This document shows, one piece after another, positions 27,147 to 36,539 of a stretch of 64,000 nucleotides of DNA. Location: positions 1 through 64,000 of the forward strand of contig CAVZCK010000016.1 in assembly GCA_963773735.1 (NCBI GenBank). Reading direction: 5' to 3'. This DNA is from CAVZCK01 sp963773735 (GTDB taxonomy: Bacteria; Pseudomonadota; Alphaproteobacteria; Rhizobiales; Rhodomicrobiaceae). The notes below the pieces were generated by a model. That model was not told the origin of the DNA, did no database searches, and saw only the letters and a program-made list of their open reading frames with translations. The number at the start of each line of letters is the position of its first letter. The first letter of the stretch is position 1. The position numbers and the translations under genes were made by a program.

Positions 27147-27393
27147 GACACACGACGATCATTCGCACGACCATCATCGTCACGGCCACCACCATCAGCC
27201 GCATGGGCTCGGCCATAATACCGCGCGCCGTCCCGCGCAGCGAGCCGCCGCCGTCGGCTCGCCTTCGTCTATTTCGATGGACAGGCCCCGGGCGTCTCAG
27301 CTTTGCGGAAGCCTTGACCCTCGGCGTCTGAGCGGGAGAGCCGCAAAGCGCGCCCGATGCCTGATCAATCCGCCAGCCCGCCCTGGCGCTTGA
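27145..27393 (+). CDS. Histidine-rich hypothetical protein
   Basis: An 82-codon frame starting MTHDDHSHDHHRHGHHHQPH and continuing GLGHNTARRP. The His/Asp-rich head resembles metal-binding (nickel or zinc) tails and lies convergent to ureG, next to other nickel-handling genes. The second half is basic and low in information, and looks like the joined ends of a once longer gene. Not recognised; a truncated version of a longer urease-associated protein is my best guess. Confidence 0.4.
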   Translation: MTHDDHSHDHHRHGHHHQPHGLGHNTARRPAQRAAAVGSPSSISMDRPRASQLCGSLDPRRLSGRAAKRARCLINPPARPGA

Positions 27394-27984
27394 GAAAGGC
27401 GACGATGTCGGCGACGCCGTCGCCGCTCTTGAGGTTGGTGAACACGAAAGGCTTGTCCCCCGCGCCCGCTGCGTATCGGCGCGCATGGCGTCGAGATCGA
27501 CACCGACATGAGGAGCGAGGTCCGTCTTGTTGATCACCAGCAGATCGGATCGGGTAATGCTCGGACCGCCCTTGCGCGGAATATCGCCCCCCTGGGCCAC
27601 GTCGATCATGTAAATGGTGAGGTCGGCGAGATCGGGCGAGAAGGTCGCCGCCAGATTGTCGCCGCCCAACTCGATCAGCACCAGCTCGAGCCCCGGCAGG
27701 CGCTGGCGCATCTCGGCGATGGCGGCGAGGTTGATCGAGCAGTCCTCGCGAATGGCCGTATGCGGACAGCCGCCGGTCTCCACACCCTTAATGCGCTCCA
27801 GCGGCAAGACCTGCATGCGCATCAGCGCCTCGGCGTCCTCGCGGGTGTAAATGTCGTTTGTGATCACGCACATATCGACCGCCGCGGCCATCTGGCGGCA
27901 GAGCGCCGCCGTCAGCGTGGTCTTGCCGGTGCCGACCGGCCCGCCGATACCGACGCGCAAGGGGCCGTGCGGTGACGAGGTCAT
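27364..27984 (-). CDS. ureG: Urease accessory GTPase UreG, frameshifted
   Basis: GTPase that delivers nickel to the urease apo-complex. Motifs: PLRVGIGGPVGTGKTTLTAA (P-loop), TNDIYTREDAEALMR, GVETGGCPHTAIREDCSIN (the CPH nickel site), ELVLIELGGDNLAATFSPDL and INKTDLAPHVG. Near 27455 the frame shifts and the C-terminus continues KPFVFTNLKSGDGVADIVAF. Start ATG overlaps the stop of the DUF3995 gene (ATGA). Last gene of the urea operon. Confidence 0.93.
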
Positions 27985-28451
27985 GGCGTGATCCAGCCGA
28001 GAACGAGCAGATAGGTGAAGCCCAGGCCGATGAACAGGCAAAGCGGGCCGTAGAGCTGACGGTCGAGCGTGGCGAAAGGCTCCTCGGGAAAGAGCTGCCG
28101 GAACACCATGAGATAGGCGGCGATACCGCGGCCGAGAAACACGATGGTAAGGCCATAGCCGGCAGGCACCATCAGCTCCGTCGGCAGCGGCGCCGGCAAG
28201 AGGCCAATCATCGCCAGCGGCCATACGCCCGCGAGAAAGAGCAGAAACGCCACGGCATAGCTGGCAGATGCGCTGGGCATGGTCTGAATCCCCGGCGCTC
28301 CGACCACCCGCCGCGCCAGGGACAATTCATCCTCCGCCGGCCAGAGCCCGCCCCGGCCCCAATAGCCATGCAGCGCGGCCAGCGCCCAGAGCACACAAGC
28401 CAGTGTGAGCGCGACGAGATAGGCAGAAATCATCAGAAGCGTATAGATCAC
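27981..28451 (-). CDS. DUF3995 membrane protein in the urease operon
   Basis: Protein of 156 residues with four hydrophobic segments (LLMISAYLVALTLACVLWAL, YAVAFLLFLAGVWPLAMIGL, VPAGYGLTIVFLGRGIAAYL, GPLCLFIGLGFTYLLVLGWI) and conserved HGYWGRGGLWPAEDE and RQLFPEEPFATLDRQLYGP, the DUF3995 pattern. Start is a GTG overlapping the ureF stop (GTGA); its own stop overlaps ureG. Tight embedding in the urease unit argues for a role linked to urea or nickel, but none is established. Confidence 0.85.
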   Translation of the reverse strand: MIYTLLMISAYLVALTLACVLWALAALHGYWGRGGLWPAEDELSLARRVVGAPGIQTMPSASASYAVAFLLFLAGVWPLAMIGLLPAPLPTELMVPAGYGLTIVFLGRGIAAYLMVFRQLFPEEPFATLDRQLYGPLCLFIGLGFTYLLVLGWITP

Positions 28452-29140
28452 GAGCGAAACAGCCTCGTCGTTTGCGTCTCATGCAGGATCGAGGCGAGGT
28501 CGGCAGCAAATGCGGCGCCGCCGAGATCGTCTTCCGTCGCATTTAAGGCGAGTCGGCAGGTCTCGCGCAACTCCGGCAGCAGTGCCGCCAGCACGCGCTG
28601 GCCGTCGAACTGGCCAATGGCGCCAAGGCGGATGGCGACGAAAACGAGGTTCGTGGTGAAGGCCGTCACATAGGCTATCAGGGTCGCTTGCAATGGCAGG
28701 CCCCGCGCGCGGGCCGCCTGTCCGACCGCGACAGGCAAGGTGATTGGGCCTTCAACTGGCGAAAACGGATCGCCCCGCTCCGCCCAGGCTGCGTGATAGG
28801 CGTCGAGGAACGCTTGCCCCTGCACCAGCGCCTCCTCCGCCCGCTCTTTCGACGGCTGCATGGCCGCCGCGAGTTCGGCGAGATCGCCGACCGCCGCGTC
28901 AGCCGAGGCGCGATGGACGAGCGACAGGATGATGAGATCGTTGCGCAGCGAGCCATGCCTGGCGAGAGCCGTGAGCCAGGCTGTGAGCGTCTCCGCGTCT
29001 GAAACCCAGCCGCGCGCGACGGCCGTCTCAAGCCCCTGGCTGTAGGCAAAGGACCCGATCGGGAATGTCGGCGTCAGCCAGATCAGCAGTTCCGCGGGGA
29101 AGGCATCGTTGCTTCCGCTCTGGTCGGCGCGGTCCTGCAT
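28448..29140 (-). CDS. ureF: Urease accessory protein UreF
   Basis: Component of the UreDFG maturation complex, 230 residues. LLIWLTPTFPIGSFAYSQGL is the UreF signature, followed by TAVARGWVSDAETLTAWLTA, DAYHAAWAERGDP and LIAYVTAFTTNLVFVAIRLG. Starts 2 bases after the ureE stop and overlaps the next gene by 4 bases. Confidence 0.95.
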   Translation of the reverse strand: MQDRADQSGSNDAFPAELLIWLTPTFPIGSFAYSQGLETAVARGWVSDAETLTAWLTALARHGSLRNDLIILSLVHRASADAAVGDLAELAAAMQPSKERAEEALVQGQAFLDAYHAAWAERGDPFSPVEGPITLPVAVGQAARARGLPLQATLIAYVTAFTTNLVFVAIRLGAIGQFDGQRVLAALLPELRETCRLALNATEDDLGGAAFAADLASILHETQTTRLFRS

Positions 29141-29142
29141 GA

Positions 29143-29643
29143 TCAGTGGTCGTGCTCATGGTGATGATGATCATGACGATGGTGATGATCGCCGTGACCG
29201 CGCGCGGCGTGACCGGCATAGGCGCCGCCCTCCGGCTCGAACGGGCGCATGACGCTCTCCACCGCGCCGCCAAGTCCGCGCACCATCTCCGCCAGCACAT
29301 GATCCGGCTGGATGAAGATCGCCTCCGCGGTGATCTCTGCGGGCGTGTGGCGGTTGCCGATATGCCAGGCGATACGCGCGAGCGTGGCCGGCTCCGGCGC
29401 GCCGATCCGCAAAAGCGGCTCCTCCGCCGCGCGCACCAGCACGACGCCGCCATCTTCAAGCAGCAATCCGCAGCCATTGGCCAGATAGGCCGCCTCCGGC
29501 AGATCGAGCAGGAAAGGCTTGCCGCTATCGGTGGTCATCGCCACCCGGCGCCGGTGGCGATCCTCGCGCGCCAGCGTGATCCGGTCGGCCGGATCGGCGA
29601 GGCGGCTGTCTGGCGGCAAAATGACCGTCGTCGCACGCAGCAT
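29143..29643 (-). CDS. ureE: Urease accessory nickel metallochaperone UreE
   Basis: Dimeric nickel donor for urease, 166 residues. Peptide-binding N-domain (RITLAREDRHRRRVAMTTDS, FLLDLPEAAYLANGCGLLLE), then the metal-binding domain with RIAWHIGNRHTPAEI, and a C-terminal His-rich tail (RGHGDHHHRHDHHHHEHDH) that binds several Ni ions. Lies 8 bases downstream of ureC. Confidence 0.95.
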   Translation of the reverse strand: MLRATTVILPPDSRLADPADRITLAREDRHRRRVAMTTDSGKPFLLDLPEAAYLANGCGLLLEDGGVVLVRAAEEPLLRIGAPEPATLARIAWHIGNRHTPAEITAEAIFIQPDHVLAEMVRGLGGAVESVMRPFEPEGGAYAGHAARGHGDHHHRHDHHHHEHDH

Positions 29644-29651
29644 GGCGGCCC

Positions 29652-31363
29652 TCAGAATAGAAAATAGCGCTGCGCCATGGGCAGCACCGTCGCCGCCTCG
29701 CAGACCAGAAGCTGTCCGTCCGCGGTCACCTCGTAGGTCTCGGGGTCGACCTTGATATTCGGCGTCGCGCTATTGTGGACCATGTCGGCCTTGGAGATCC
29801 GGCGCGTATTCTCGACGGCCATGAGTTCTTTCGCCAGCCCCTCCTTCTCCGCCAGCCCGGCATCGAGAGCCGCCTGGGAGACGAAGGTCAGCGAGGTCAT
29901 CGCCAGCGCGCCGCCATAGGCGCCGAACATCGGGCGGTAGTGGACCGGCTGCGGCGTCGGGATCGACGCGTTCGGGTCGCCCATAGCGGCCGCTGCGATG
30001 GCGCCGCCCTTGATGATCATATCGGGCTTCACGCCGAAAAAGGCCGGCGACCAGAGCACAAGATCGGCGAGCTTGCCGGTCTCGACCGAGCCGATATGCT
30101 TCGACATGCCATGCGTGATCGCCGGGTTGATGGTGTATTTGGCGATGTAGCGCTTGACGCGCATATTGTCGTTGCCCTTGCCCGCATCCTCCGGCAGGGG
30201 CCCGCGCTGCATTTTCATCTTATGCGCCGTCTGCCAGGTGCGGATGATCACCTCCCCGATGCGGCCCATCGCCTGGCTGTCGGAGGAAATCATCGACAAG
30301 GCGCCGATGTCGTGAAGGATGTCCTCGGCGGCAATGGTCTCCTTGCGGATGCGGCTTTCGGCGAAGGCGAGGTCCTCCGGGATTGACGGATCGAGATGGT
30401 GGCAGACCATCAGCATGTCGAGATGTTCGTCGATCGTATTGACCGTGAACGGACGGGTCGGGTTGGTCGACGATGGCAGCACATTCGGCAGGCCCGCCAC
30501 GCGGATGATGTCCGGCGCATGGCCGCCGCCGGCGCCTTCCGTATGGAAGGCATGGATGGTGCGGCCCTTGAAGGCGGCGATGGTGTCCTCGACGAAGCCG
30601 CTTTCGTTCAGCGTGTCGGTGTGGATCATCACCTGCATGTCGTAATCGTCGGCGACGGCAAGGCAATTGTCGATGGCGGCGGGCGTCGTGCCCCAATCCT
30701 CGTGCAGCTTCAGCGCGCAGGCGCCGGCCATGATCTGCTCGATGAGCGCGGCCGGCAGGCAGCATTGCCCTTGCCGGCAAAGGCGAGGTTCATCGGGAAA
30801 GCGTCGGCGGCGCTGGATCATCGTCTCGATGTGCCAGGGGCCGGGGGTGCAGGTGGTGGCGTTGGTGCCGGTCGCCGGGCCGGTGCCGCCGCCGAGCATG
30901 GTGGTGATCCCCGCCATCAGCGCTTCCTCGATCTGCTGCGGGCAGATGAAATGGATATGCGCGTCGAAGCCGCCGGCGGTGAGGATCTTGCCCTCGCCTG
31001 CGATCACCTCCGTACCGGGACCGATGATGATGGTCACGCCGGGCTGAATATCGGGATTGCCGGCCTTGCCGATCGCGGCGATGCGTCCGTCCTTCAGCCC
31101 GACATCGGCCTTGATGATGCCGGTGATGGATCGATGATCAGCGCATTGGTGATGACCGTATCGACCGCGCCGTCCGCACGTGTGACCTGGCTCTGTCCCA
31201 TGCCGTCGCGGATCACTTTGCCGCCGCCGAACTTCACCTCCTCGCCATAGGTGGTGAAATCCTTCTCGACTTCGATGAACAGCTCGGTGTCGGCGAGGCG
31301 GACCTTGTCGCCCGTGGTCGGGCCGAACATGTCGGCATAGGCGGCGCGGGAGATTTTTGCTGG
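29652..31363 (-). CDS. ureC: Urease alpha subunit UreC, frameshifted
   Basis: Catalytic subunit of urease (urea to ammonia and carbamate; dinickel centre). All key parts are visible: RAAYADMFGPTTGDKVRLAD, the HxH in GGFDAHIHFICPQQ, the carbamylated lysine in CALKLHEDWGTTP, GAGGGHAPDIIRVAGLPNVL, the active-site flap MVCHHLDPSIPEDLAFAESR and the C-terminal LPMAQRYFLF. Frame shifts occur near 31125 and 30830/30772 (the last two bracket AADAFPMNLAFAGKGNA). No ATG, GTG or TTG stands at the expected start; the first family residues are PAKISRAAYADMFG, so the start codon is probably damaged too. Neighbours are the HD-domain gene upstream and ureE downstream. Confidence 0.93.
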
Positions 31364-31377
31364 CTGGCTACCCTCTG

Positions 31378-31958
31378 TTATTCCGTGCTCCCGATTGCCG
31401 CCCGCGCATGGCGGACCGCATCGTCGAAGACGCCTTCGAGCCTTTGCATTGAGCCCGCGGCAACCTGCGACAACGGCCTCGGCCCAGTTGATATATTCGT
31501 GACGGCGCTCGAGGTCCCAGCCCACGGGCGGGCTCATGGCCAGGGCACGCAGATTGCTGGTCTTGTCAGCGATTTTGAGCATGCGGGCCTTGGCGCTTTT
31601 CGATGGCGCCGTCTCGACCTGCAGCCGCTTACGCTCGGCTTTCGGCAGCGCCTTGTCGTCCGTGACCTCGGCGACGATGGCGGCGACGGCAGAGCCGAAG
31701 CGCGCCTCCAGCTCCTCGCGCTCGGTCTCGGTGTCTTCCAGCGTGGTCGTGCAGCCAGCTGGCGGCGATCAGATCGGCGTCGGCCCCGTCCGTGGCTTCC
31801 GTGAGCAGCAACGCCACCTCGGCAAGATGATCGATGTAGGGCTCCTGCGCTGCCCCCTTCCGCTTTTGCGTGACATGGGCGCGCGCGGCGAAATCGGCAG
31901 CCCTGGCGATCAGGAGAAGGCCGGTTGCCGATTTGCCGTGCTTGCCCTTGGCGCTCAT
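31378..31958 (-). CDS. HD-domain phosphohydrolase (SpoT-hydrolase-like) between ureB and ureC, frameshifted
   Basis: About 190 residues in pieces: SATGLLLIARAADFAARAHV, GAAQEPYIDHLAEVALLLTE, DLIAASWLHD (HD motif), then in shifted frames EELEARFGSAVAAIVAEVTD, ARMLKIADKTSNLRALAMSP and QRLEGVFDDAVRHARAAIGS. The order H...HD...D (KIADKTSNLR) is that of the small (p)ppGpp hydrolase-like HD family. The start shares one base with the ureB stop (TGATG), so it belongs to the operon. Shifts lie near 31750 and 31450. A link between urea catabolism and alarmone or nucleotide turnover is possible but unproven. Confidence 0.78.
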
Positions 31959-32264
31959 CAGAGCTTGCCCATTACCTGCTGGCGAAAGCCATAGACTGTG
32001 CTTCGCGCCGGAGATTTGGCACCAGCATCACCTTCGTGTCTGGCCCGGCTCGAAGCGCACCGCGGTGCCCGCTGGGATATCCAGGCGGAAACCGCGCGTC
32101 TTCTCGCGGTCGAAGGAGAGGGCCGGATTGGTCTCATAGAAATGGTAATGACGGCCAACCTGCACCGGCCGGTCGCCTGTGTTGGCGACCTGCACCGCAA
32201 TGGCTCGGCGGCCAGCATTCAGCTCGAGCTCGCCATCCTGAACGATATATTCGCCGGGGATCAT
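31958..32264 (-). CDS. ureB: Urease beta subunit UreB, frameshifted
   Basis: Structural subunit of about 101 residues: MIPGEYIVQDGELELNAGRR, TGDRPVQVGRHYHFYETNPA, LSFDREKTRGFRLDIPAGTA, VRFEPGQTR, then, after shifts near 32040, YGFRQQVMGKL at the C-terminus. The final TGA shares a base with the HD gene start. Confidence 0.93.
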
Positions 32265-32508
32265 GGACGCGCTCCCAGCCTTCGGGCTTGAAGAACCGCT
32301 GGGTCGAGGCCGGATCTTCGGCAAGCTTTGCCGCCGGGCGGATCGGTCGGCGGACCAGCTCGCCACCGCAATTCGGGCATTTGCCGCCAAGGCGGGTCTC
32401 CGCGCATTTCGCGCAGAAAGTGCACTCATAGCTGCAGATGCGCGCATCGGCCGAGTCCGGCGGCAGGTCGCGGTCACAGCATTCGCAGGATGGACGAAGT
32501 TCGAGCAT
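32262..32508 (-). CDS. DUF1272 protein in the urease operon
   Basis: Small cysteine-rich protein: MLELRPSCECCDRDLPPDSA, ICSYECTFCAKCAETRLGGK and CPNCGGELVRRPIRPAAKLA. The CxCC, CxxC and CPNCGG pairs suggest two zinc sites, matching DUF1272. Family members usually end just after FKPEGC; here the frame runs on past FKPEGWERV into ureB, so the stop may be lost to an indel. A GTG 9 bases upstream is an alternative start. Located between ureA and ureB, which hints at a regulatory or assembly role; none is known to me. Confidence 0.8.
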
Positions 32509-32513
32509 CTTGA

Positions 32514-32816
32514 TCACCTAATGGGATTGTGCACCGTGACGAGCTTGGTGCCGTCGGGGAAGGTCGCCTCGACCTGCACGTCGTGGATCATCTCGGCGAC
32601 GCCTTCCATGACCTGATCGCGCGTTACGACCTGCGCGCCGGCCTGCATCAGCTCGGCGACCGAGCGCCCGTCGCGCGCGCCCTCGACGACGAAATCGGTG
32701 ATCAGCGCGATGGCCTCGGGATGGTTGAGCTTGACGCCGCGCTCCAGGCGCCGCCGCGCCACCATCGCCGCCATGGAGATCAAGAGCTTGTCTTTCTCTC
32801 TCGGTGTCAGATTCAC
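32514..32816 (-). CDS. ureA: Urease gamma subunit UreA
   Basis: Standard 100-residue subunit beginning with GTG: NLTPREKDKLLISMAAMVAR, RRLERGVKLNHPEAIALITD, EGARDGRSVAELMQAGAQVV, ATFPDGTKLVTVHNPIR. Ribosome binding site gagggaac lies ahead of the GTG. Intact, in contrast to ureB and ureC. Confidence 0.96.
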   Translation of the reverse strand: MNLTPREKDKLLISMAAMVARRRLERGVKLNHPEAIALITDFVVEGARDGRSVAELMQAGAQVVTRDQVMEGVAEMIHDVQVEATFPDGTKLVTVHNPIR

Positions 32817-32845
32817 GTCCGTTCCCTCGCCATGATCGGGCTTTG

Positions 32846-33625
32846 CTATGTCTGCCAGACTCGCGGCAGCGGCGCACCCGTTATCAGCGGGATGACGCGT
32901 TCGAGGATGCGCCGTAGGCTTTCGCTCGACCGGCCAAGCGCCCGCACCACCAGCATCCCGCCCCAAGCGCTCGCGCCGGCATCGCATTCCACGCCATCGA
33001 GCGCGCTTCGCACCGCTTCGAGCAAATCATCCGCATCGGGGCGCACGGCCAGAAGCGTCGAGATTACCCGGGCGCCTGCGGCGATCGGCGTGGCGGCGAG
33101 TGTTTCGGCGATGGCGCCATCAAGCCGGATCGTCTCGGCAAAGGTGAGCTTGCCGCCGCGCCGGATGCGCCAGCGGTCGCGGAGAAGACCGGTCCGCACC
33201 GTCTCGCCCATCGCGGTGCGGCCAAAAATGACCGTCTCCAACGAGCAGCAACCTGGCTCGAGGCAGCCAGCTCGACCTCGATCGACCGGCGAAGCCGTGC
33301 GGCGTCGAACAGGATCGTCTCCTGCGGCAGCCAGTCGAGCCGCGCGCCCTCGCCCAGCGACAGCCGGACATCGACCGCCGTCTCGCTGCCGGCAAGCGCG
33401 CGATAGACCCGCTCCGCACGCCTGCGTGGTCACGGTGGCCTCGCCGCCATCGTCGATCGCAACGCTTTGGCGCACCATGTCGCCGCCGGCGAGGCCGCCG
33501 GCGGTGTTGATGATCACCGCCTGCAGGGCGAGCCGTCTGCGCGGGAAGCGGACCTTATAGCCGCCGCGCTCGGAAAGATCGGCGACGACGCTCCGGCCGT
33601 CGCGCGCGCCGACGCGCAGGGCCAC
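32846..33625 (-). CDS. ureD: Urease accessory protein UreD, frameshifted
   Basis: Scaffold of the UreDFG maturation complex. Visible: LSERGGYKVRFPRRRLALQA, VIINTAGGLAGGDMVRQSVA, TVTTQA, then a shifted stretch 33415-33240 that reads LDWLPQETILFDAARLRRSI in another frame, and GKLTFAETIRLDGAIAETLA to the C-terminus. The given GTG start leaves out a further family-like stretch ADHALARVAGGVALRVG encoded upstream, for which no start codon is visible. First urease gene after urtE. Confidence 0.88.
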   Translation of the reverse strand: MALRVGARDGRSVVADLSERGGYKVRFPRRRLALQAVIINTAGGLAGGDMVRQSVAIDDGGEATVTTQACGAGLSRACRQRDGGRCPAVAGRGRAARLAAAGDDPVRRRTASPVDRGRAGCLEPGCCSLETVIFGRTAMGETVRTGLLRDRWRIRRGGKLTFAETIRLDGAIAETLAATPIAAGARVISTLLAVRPDADDLLEAVRSALDGVECDAGASAWGGMLVVRALGRSSESLRRILERVIPLITGAPLPRVWQT

Positions 33626-33678
33626 GCCGCCGGCGACGCGCGCAAGCGCGTGGTCCGCTCGCCCGGTGGGCCGATGCC

Positions 33679-34378
33679 TCAGATGGCGAGGGCGCCTCGA
33701 ACATTGTCCTCATTCATCTCGCTGCGAGTTCCGGACAGCACGATCTCCCCGCGATCCATGACGAGATGTCGTCGGCGAGCTCGCGCGCAAAGTCGAAATA
33801 TTGCTCGACCAGCAGGATGGCCATCTCCCCCTCGTCGCGCAGATAGATGATGGCGCGGCCGATATCCTTGATGATCGAGGGCTGGATGCCCTCGGTCGGC
33901 TCGTCGAGGACGAGCAGCTTCGGCCGCGTGACCAGCGCGCGGCCGATCGCGAGCTGCTGCTGCTGGCCGCCGGAGAGGTCGCCGCCGCGCCGCCCGAGCA
34001 TGTCTTGCAGCACCGGGAACAGCTCGAAGATCTCGTCCGGGAACGATGCTCGTCCCTGCGCGGCAGCCGGCGCATAAGCCGGTCTCGAGATTCTCGCGCA
34101 CGGTCAGCAGCGGAAAGATCTCGCGGCCCTGCGGCACGTAGCCGATGCCCATGCGGGCGCGCTCGTAGGGCGGCAGCTTCGTGAGTCCCGCCCGTTCCGA
34201 AGAGGATCGCGCCCGGCGGTGATTGGCTGCTGCCCGACGATGGCGCGCAAGAGGCTGGTCTTGCCGACGCCGTTGCGGCCGAGCACGCAGGTGATCTTGC
34301 CCGGTCGCGCCTCGAGCGAGATGCCGCGCAGCGCCTGCGCCGCGCCGTAGTGGAGGTCGACGTTTCGACGGAGAGCAT
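33679..34378 (-). CDS. urtE: Urea ABC transporter ATP-binding protein UrtE, frameshifted
   Basis: LivF-like ATPase of about 232 residues. Pieces in order: MLSVET, LGRNGVGKTSLLRAIVGQQP (Walker A), RARMGIGYVPQGREIFPLLT, VRENLETGL, LQDMLGRRGGDLSGGQQQQL (signature), AIGRALVTRPKLLVLDEPTE (Walker B), LVEQYFDFARELAD and HLVMDRGEIVLSGTRSEMNE. At least five frame changes separate them. Ribosome binding site ggaggg before the ATG. Together with UrtD it powers urea uptake. Confidence 0.9.
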
Positions 34379-34423
34379 AGTTCCCTCCGCTTCAGCTTCT
34401 CCGCTGCATCGCCATCTGTAAGG

Positions 34424-34529
34424 CGTCGTCCCGGGCGGCCGCAAGGCCGGACCGGGACCCACTCGCAGATCCGCTAGCACTGCGCAGGCTGGTGAGGCGA
34501 GTAGGCCCCGGCTCGAGGTCGGCGCGACG
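34424..34529. repeat. Palindromic dispersed repeat, family 1, in the urtD-urtE gap
   Basis: Second copy of the element found in dnaE2 (473-578): cgtcgtcccgg at one end, gacccactcgc in the middle and gaggcgagtaggccccggct near the other end. It separates urtD from urtE by about 200 bases in an otherwise tight operon. Confidence 0.75.
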
Positions 34530-34580
34530 GCGCCGTCTGCCCTGAGTGGAACGTTCAATTGCGCGCGCGGAATGCTCATC

Positions 34581-35355
34581 CTACCGCCCCAGATACACCT
34601 CGATGACGCGCTCATTCGGCGCTGACGCTGGTCGAGCGAGCCTTCGGCCAGCACCGAGCCTTCGTGCAGCACGGTCACCTTGGCGCCGAGCGCGCGGACG
34701 AAGGTCATGTCGTGCTCGACGACGATCACCGAGTGCGATCTTGGCGATCTCGCTTGAGCAGCTTGCGCGGTGCTCGTCGGTCTCGGCGTCGGTCATGCCG
34801 GCGACCGGCTCGTCGACGAGCAGCAGCTTCGGGTCCTGCGCCAGCAGCATGCCGATCTCCAGCCACTGCTTCTGGCCGTGGCTGAGCTCGCCGGCGAGTC
34901 GCCGTTGCGGCTGATCGAGAGCCGGATCCGTGCCGAGAATCTCGTCGATGCGGTCGCGTCGTCGTCGGTTGCGCTCGCCGAACAGCGTCGCGAAGCACGC
35001 CGCGCGGCTCCCTTCAGCGCGAGCTCGAATTGTCCCAGACCGTGTGGCACTCGAACACCGTCGGCTTCTGGAATTTGCGGCCGATGCCGAGCTCGGCGAT
35101 CTCGGCCTCGTCGAGCGTGGTGAGGTCGATGCTGCCGTCGAAGAAGCACTCGCCGTCGTCGGGCCGGGTCTTGCCGGTGATGACGTCCATCATCGTGGTC
35201 TTGCCGGCGCCGTTCGGGCCGATGATCGCGCGCATCTCGCCCGGCTCGACGACGAGCGACAGGTCGTTGAGCGCCTTGAAGCCGTCGAAGGTGACGGTGA
35301 CGCCGTCGAGATAGAGCATCGTGGTCTGCGTGACCGGTCGGCATGGCTCGCTCAT
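34581..35355 (-). CDS. urtD: Urea ABC transporter ATP-binding protein UrtD, frameshifted
   Basis: LivG-like ATPase of about 250 residues: MLYLDGVTVTFDGFKALNDL, IIGPNGAGKTTMMDVITGKT (Walker A), AELGIGRKFQKPTVFE, LAGELSHGQKQWLEIGMLLA (signature), DPKLLLVDEPVAGMTDAETD (Walker B), VIVVEHDMTFVRALGAKVTV (H-loop) and the end NERVIEVYLGR. Several frame changes between 34640 and 35040. The first ATG at 35355 is given; MLYLDG, 12 codons later, is the usual start in relatives. Confidence 0.92.
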
Positions 35356-35359
35356 CGGG

Positions 35360-36539
35360 TCACTCCGCCGCCTGGGCGAGGCGCGTCACTCGGCCGGTCG
35401 ATCGCGCGGTTGCGCCGATCCGCGCTGCCGTCGCGCCAATGGCGCGACACGATCGCCGGCGATCAGTGCCGACGATGCCCTTCGGCAGAACAGCGTGACG
35501 AAGATGAACAGGCCGCCGAGCACAAACAGCCAATAGGGCGCGAGGGCGCCGGTGGTGAAGTACGTCTTGCCGAAGTTGACGAGCACGCGCCGAGCGATCG
35601 GCGCCGATCAGCGTGCCGCGGCCGCCGACGGCGACCCAGATCACCGCCTCGATGGAGTTGGCCGGGCGCGAACTCGCTCGGGTTGATGATGCCGACCTGC
35701 GGCACGTAGAGCGCGCCGGCGACGCCGGCGAGCAGGCCGAGACGACGAAGGCGAAGAGCTTGTAATTCTCGACCCGGTAGCCGAGGAAGCGCGTGCGGCT
35801 TTCGGCGTCGCGGATGGCGATCAGCACCTTGCCGAGCTTGGAGGTCACGATCGCCGCGCAGAGCATATAGCCGAGCGCCAGCGCGAGCGCACGGTGATGA
35901 CGAACAGCGCCAGCGCGCGTGCGCCTGCGCCTGGACGTCGAAGCCGAGGATGTCCTTGAAGTCGGTGAGGCCGTTATTGCCGCCGAAGCCCATATCGTTG
36001 CGGAAGAAGGCGAGCAGCAGGGCGTAGGTCATCGCCTGGGTGATGATCGACAGATAGACGCCGGTGACGCGGCTAGCGGAAGGCGAACCAGCCGAAGACG
36101 AAGGCGAGCAGTCCCGGCACCAGCAACACCATCAAGCAGGCGAAGGCGAAATGGTCGAAGCCGTACCAGTACCAGGGCAGCTCCTTCCAGTTCAGGAACA
36201 CCATGAAGTCGGGCAGGATCGGGTTGGCATAGACGCCGCGCGTGCCGATCTGGCGCATCAGGTACATGCCCATCGCATAGCCGCCGAGCGCGAAGAAAGC
36301 GCCGTGGCCGAGCGAGAGGATGCCGCAATAGCCCCAGACGAGATCGAGCGCGAGCGCGAGCATCGCATAGCAGAGATACTTGCCGAGCAGGGAGACGATG
36401 AGGTCGGCACGTGGAGGGCCGAGGTCTCGGGCAGCATGAGGTTGGAGATCGCGACGAAGGCGGCGAGCAGGATCAGACAACCGAGGAAGATCCGGCTGCC
36501 GGCATCGCCAAGGCCACGAAGCGCCTGCGCGATGATCAT
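35360..36539 (-). CDS. urtC: Urea ABC transporter permease UrtC, frameshifted
   Basis: LivM-like permease of about 380-390 residues: AQALRGLGDAGSRIFLGCLI, LIVSLLGKYLCYAMLALALD, WGYCGILSLGHGAFFALGGY, AMGMYLMRQIG, MTYALLLAFFRNDMGFGGNN, GKVLIAIRDAESRTRFLGYR (EAA loop), ANSIEAVIWVAVGGRGTLIG and YWLFVLGGLFIFVTLF. Frame changes occur near 36410, 36070, 35890, 35740, 35660, 35590 and 35480. The start overlaps the urtB stop (ATGA). The exact C-terminus is unsure because of the last shifts. Confidence 0.9.
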
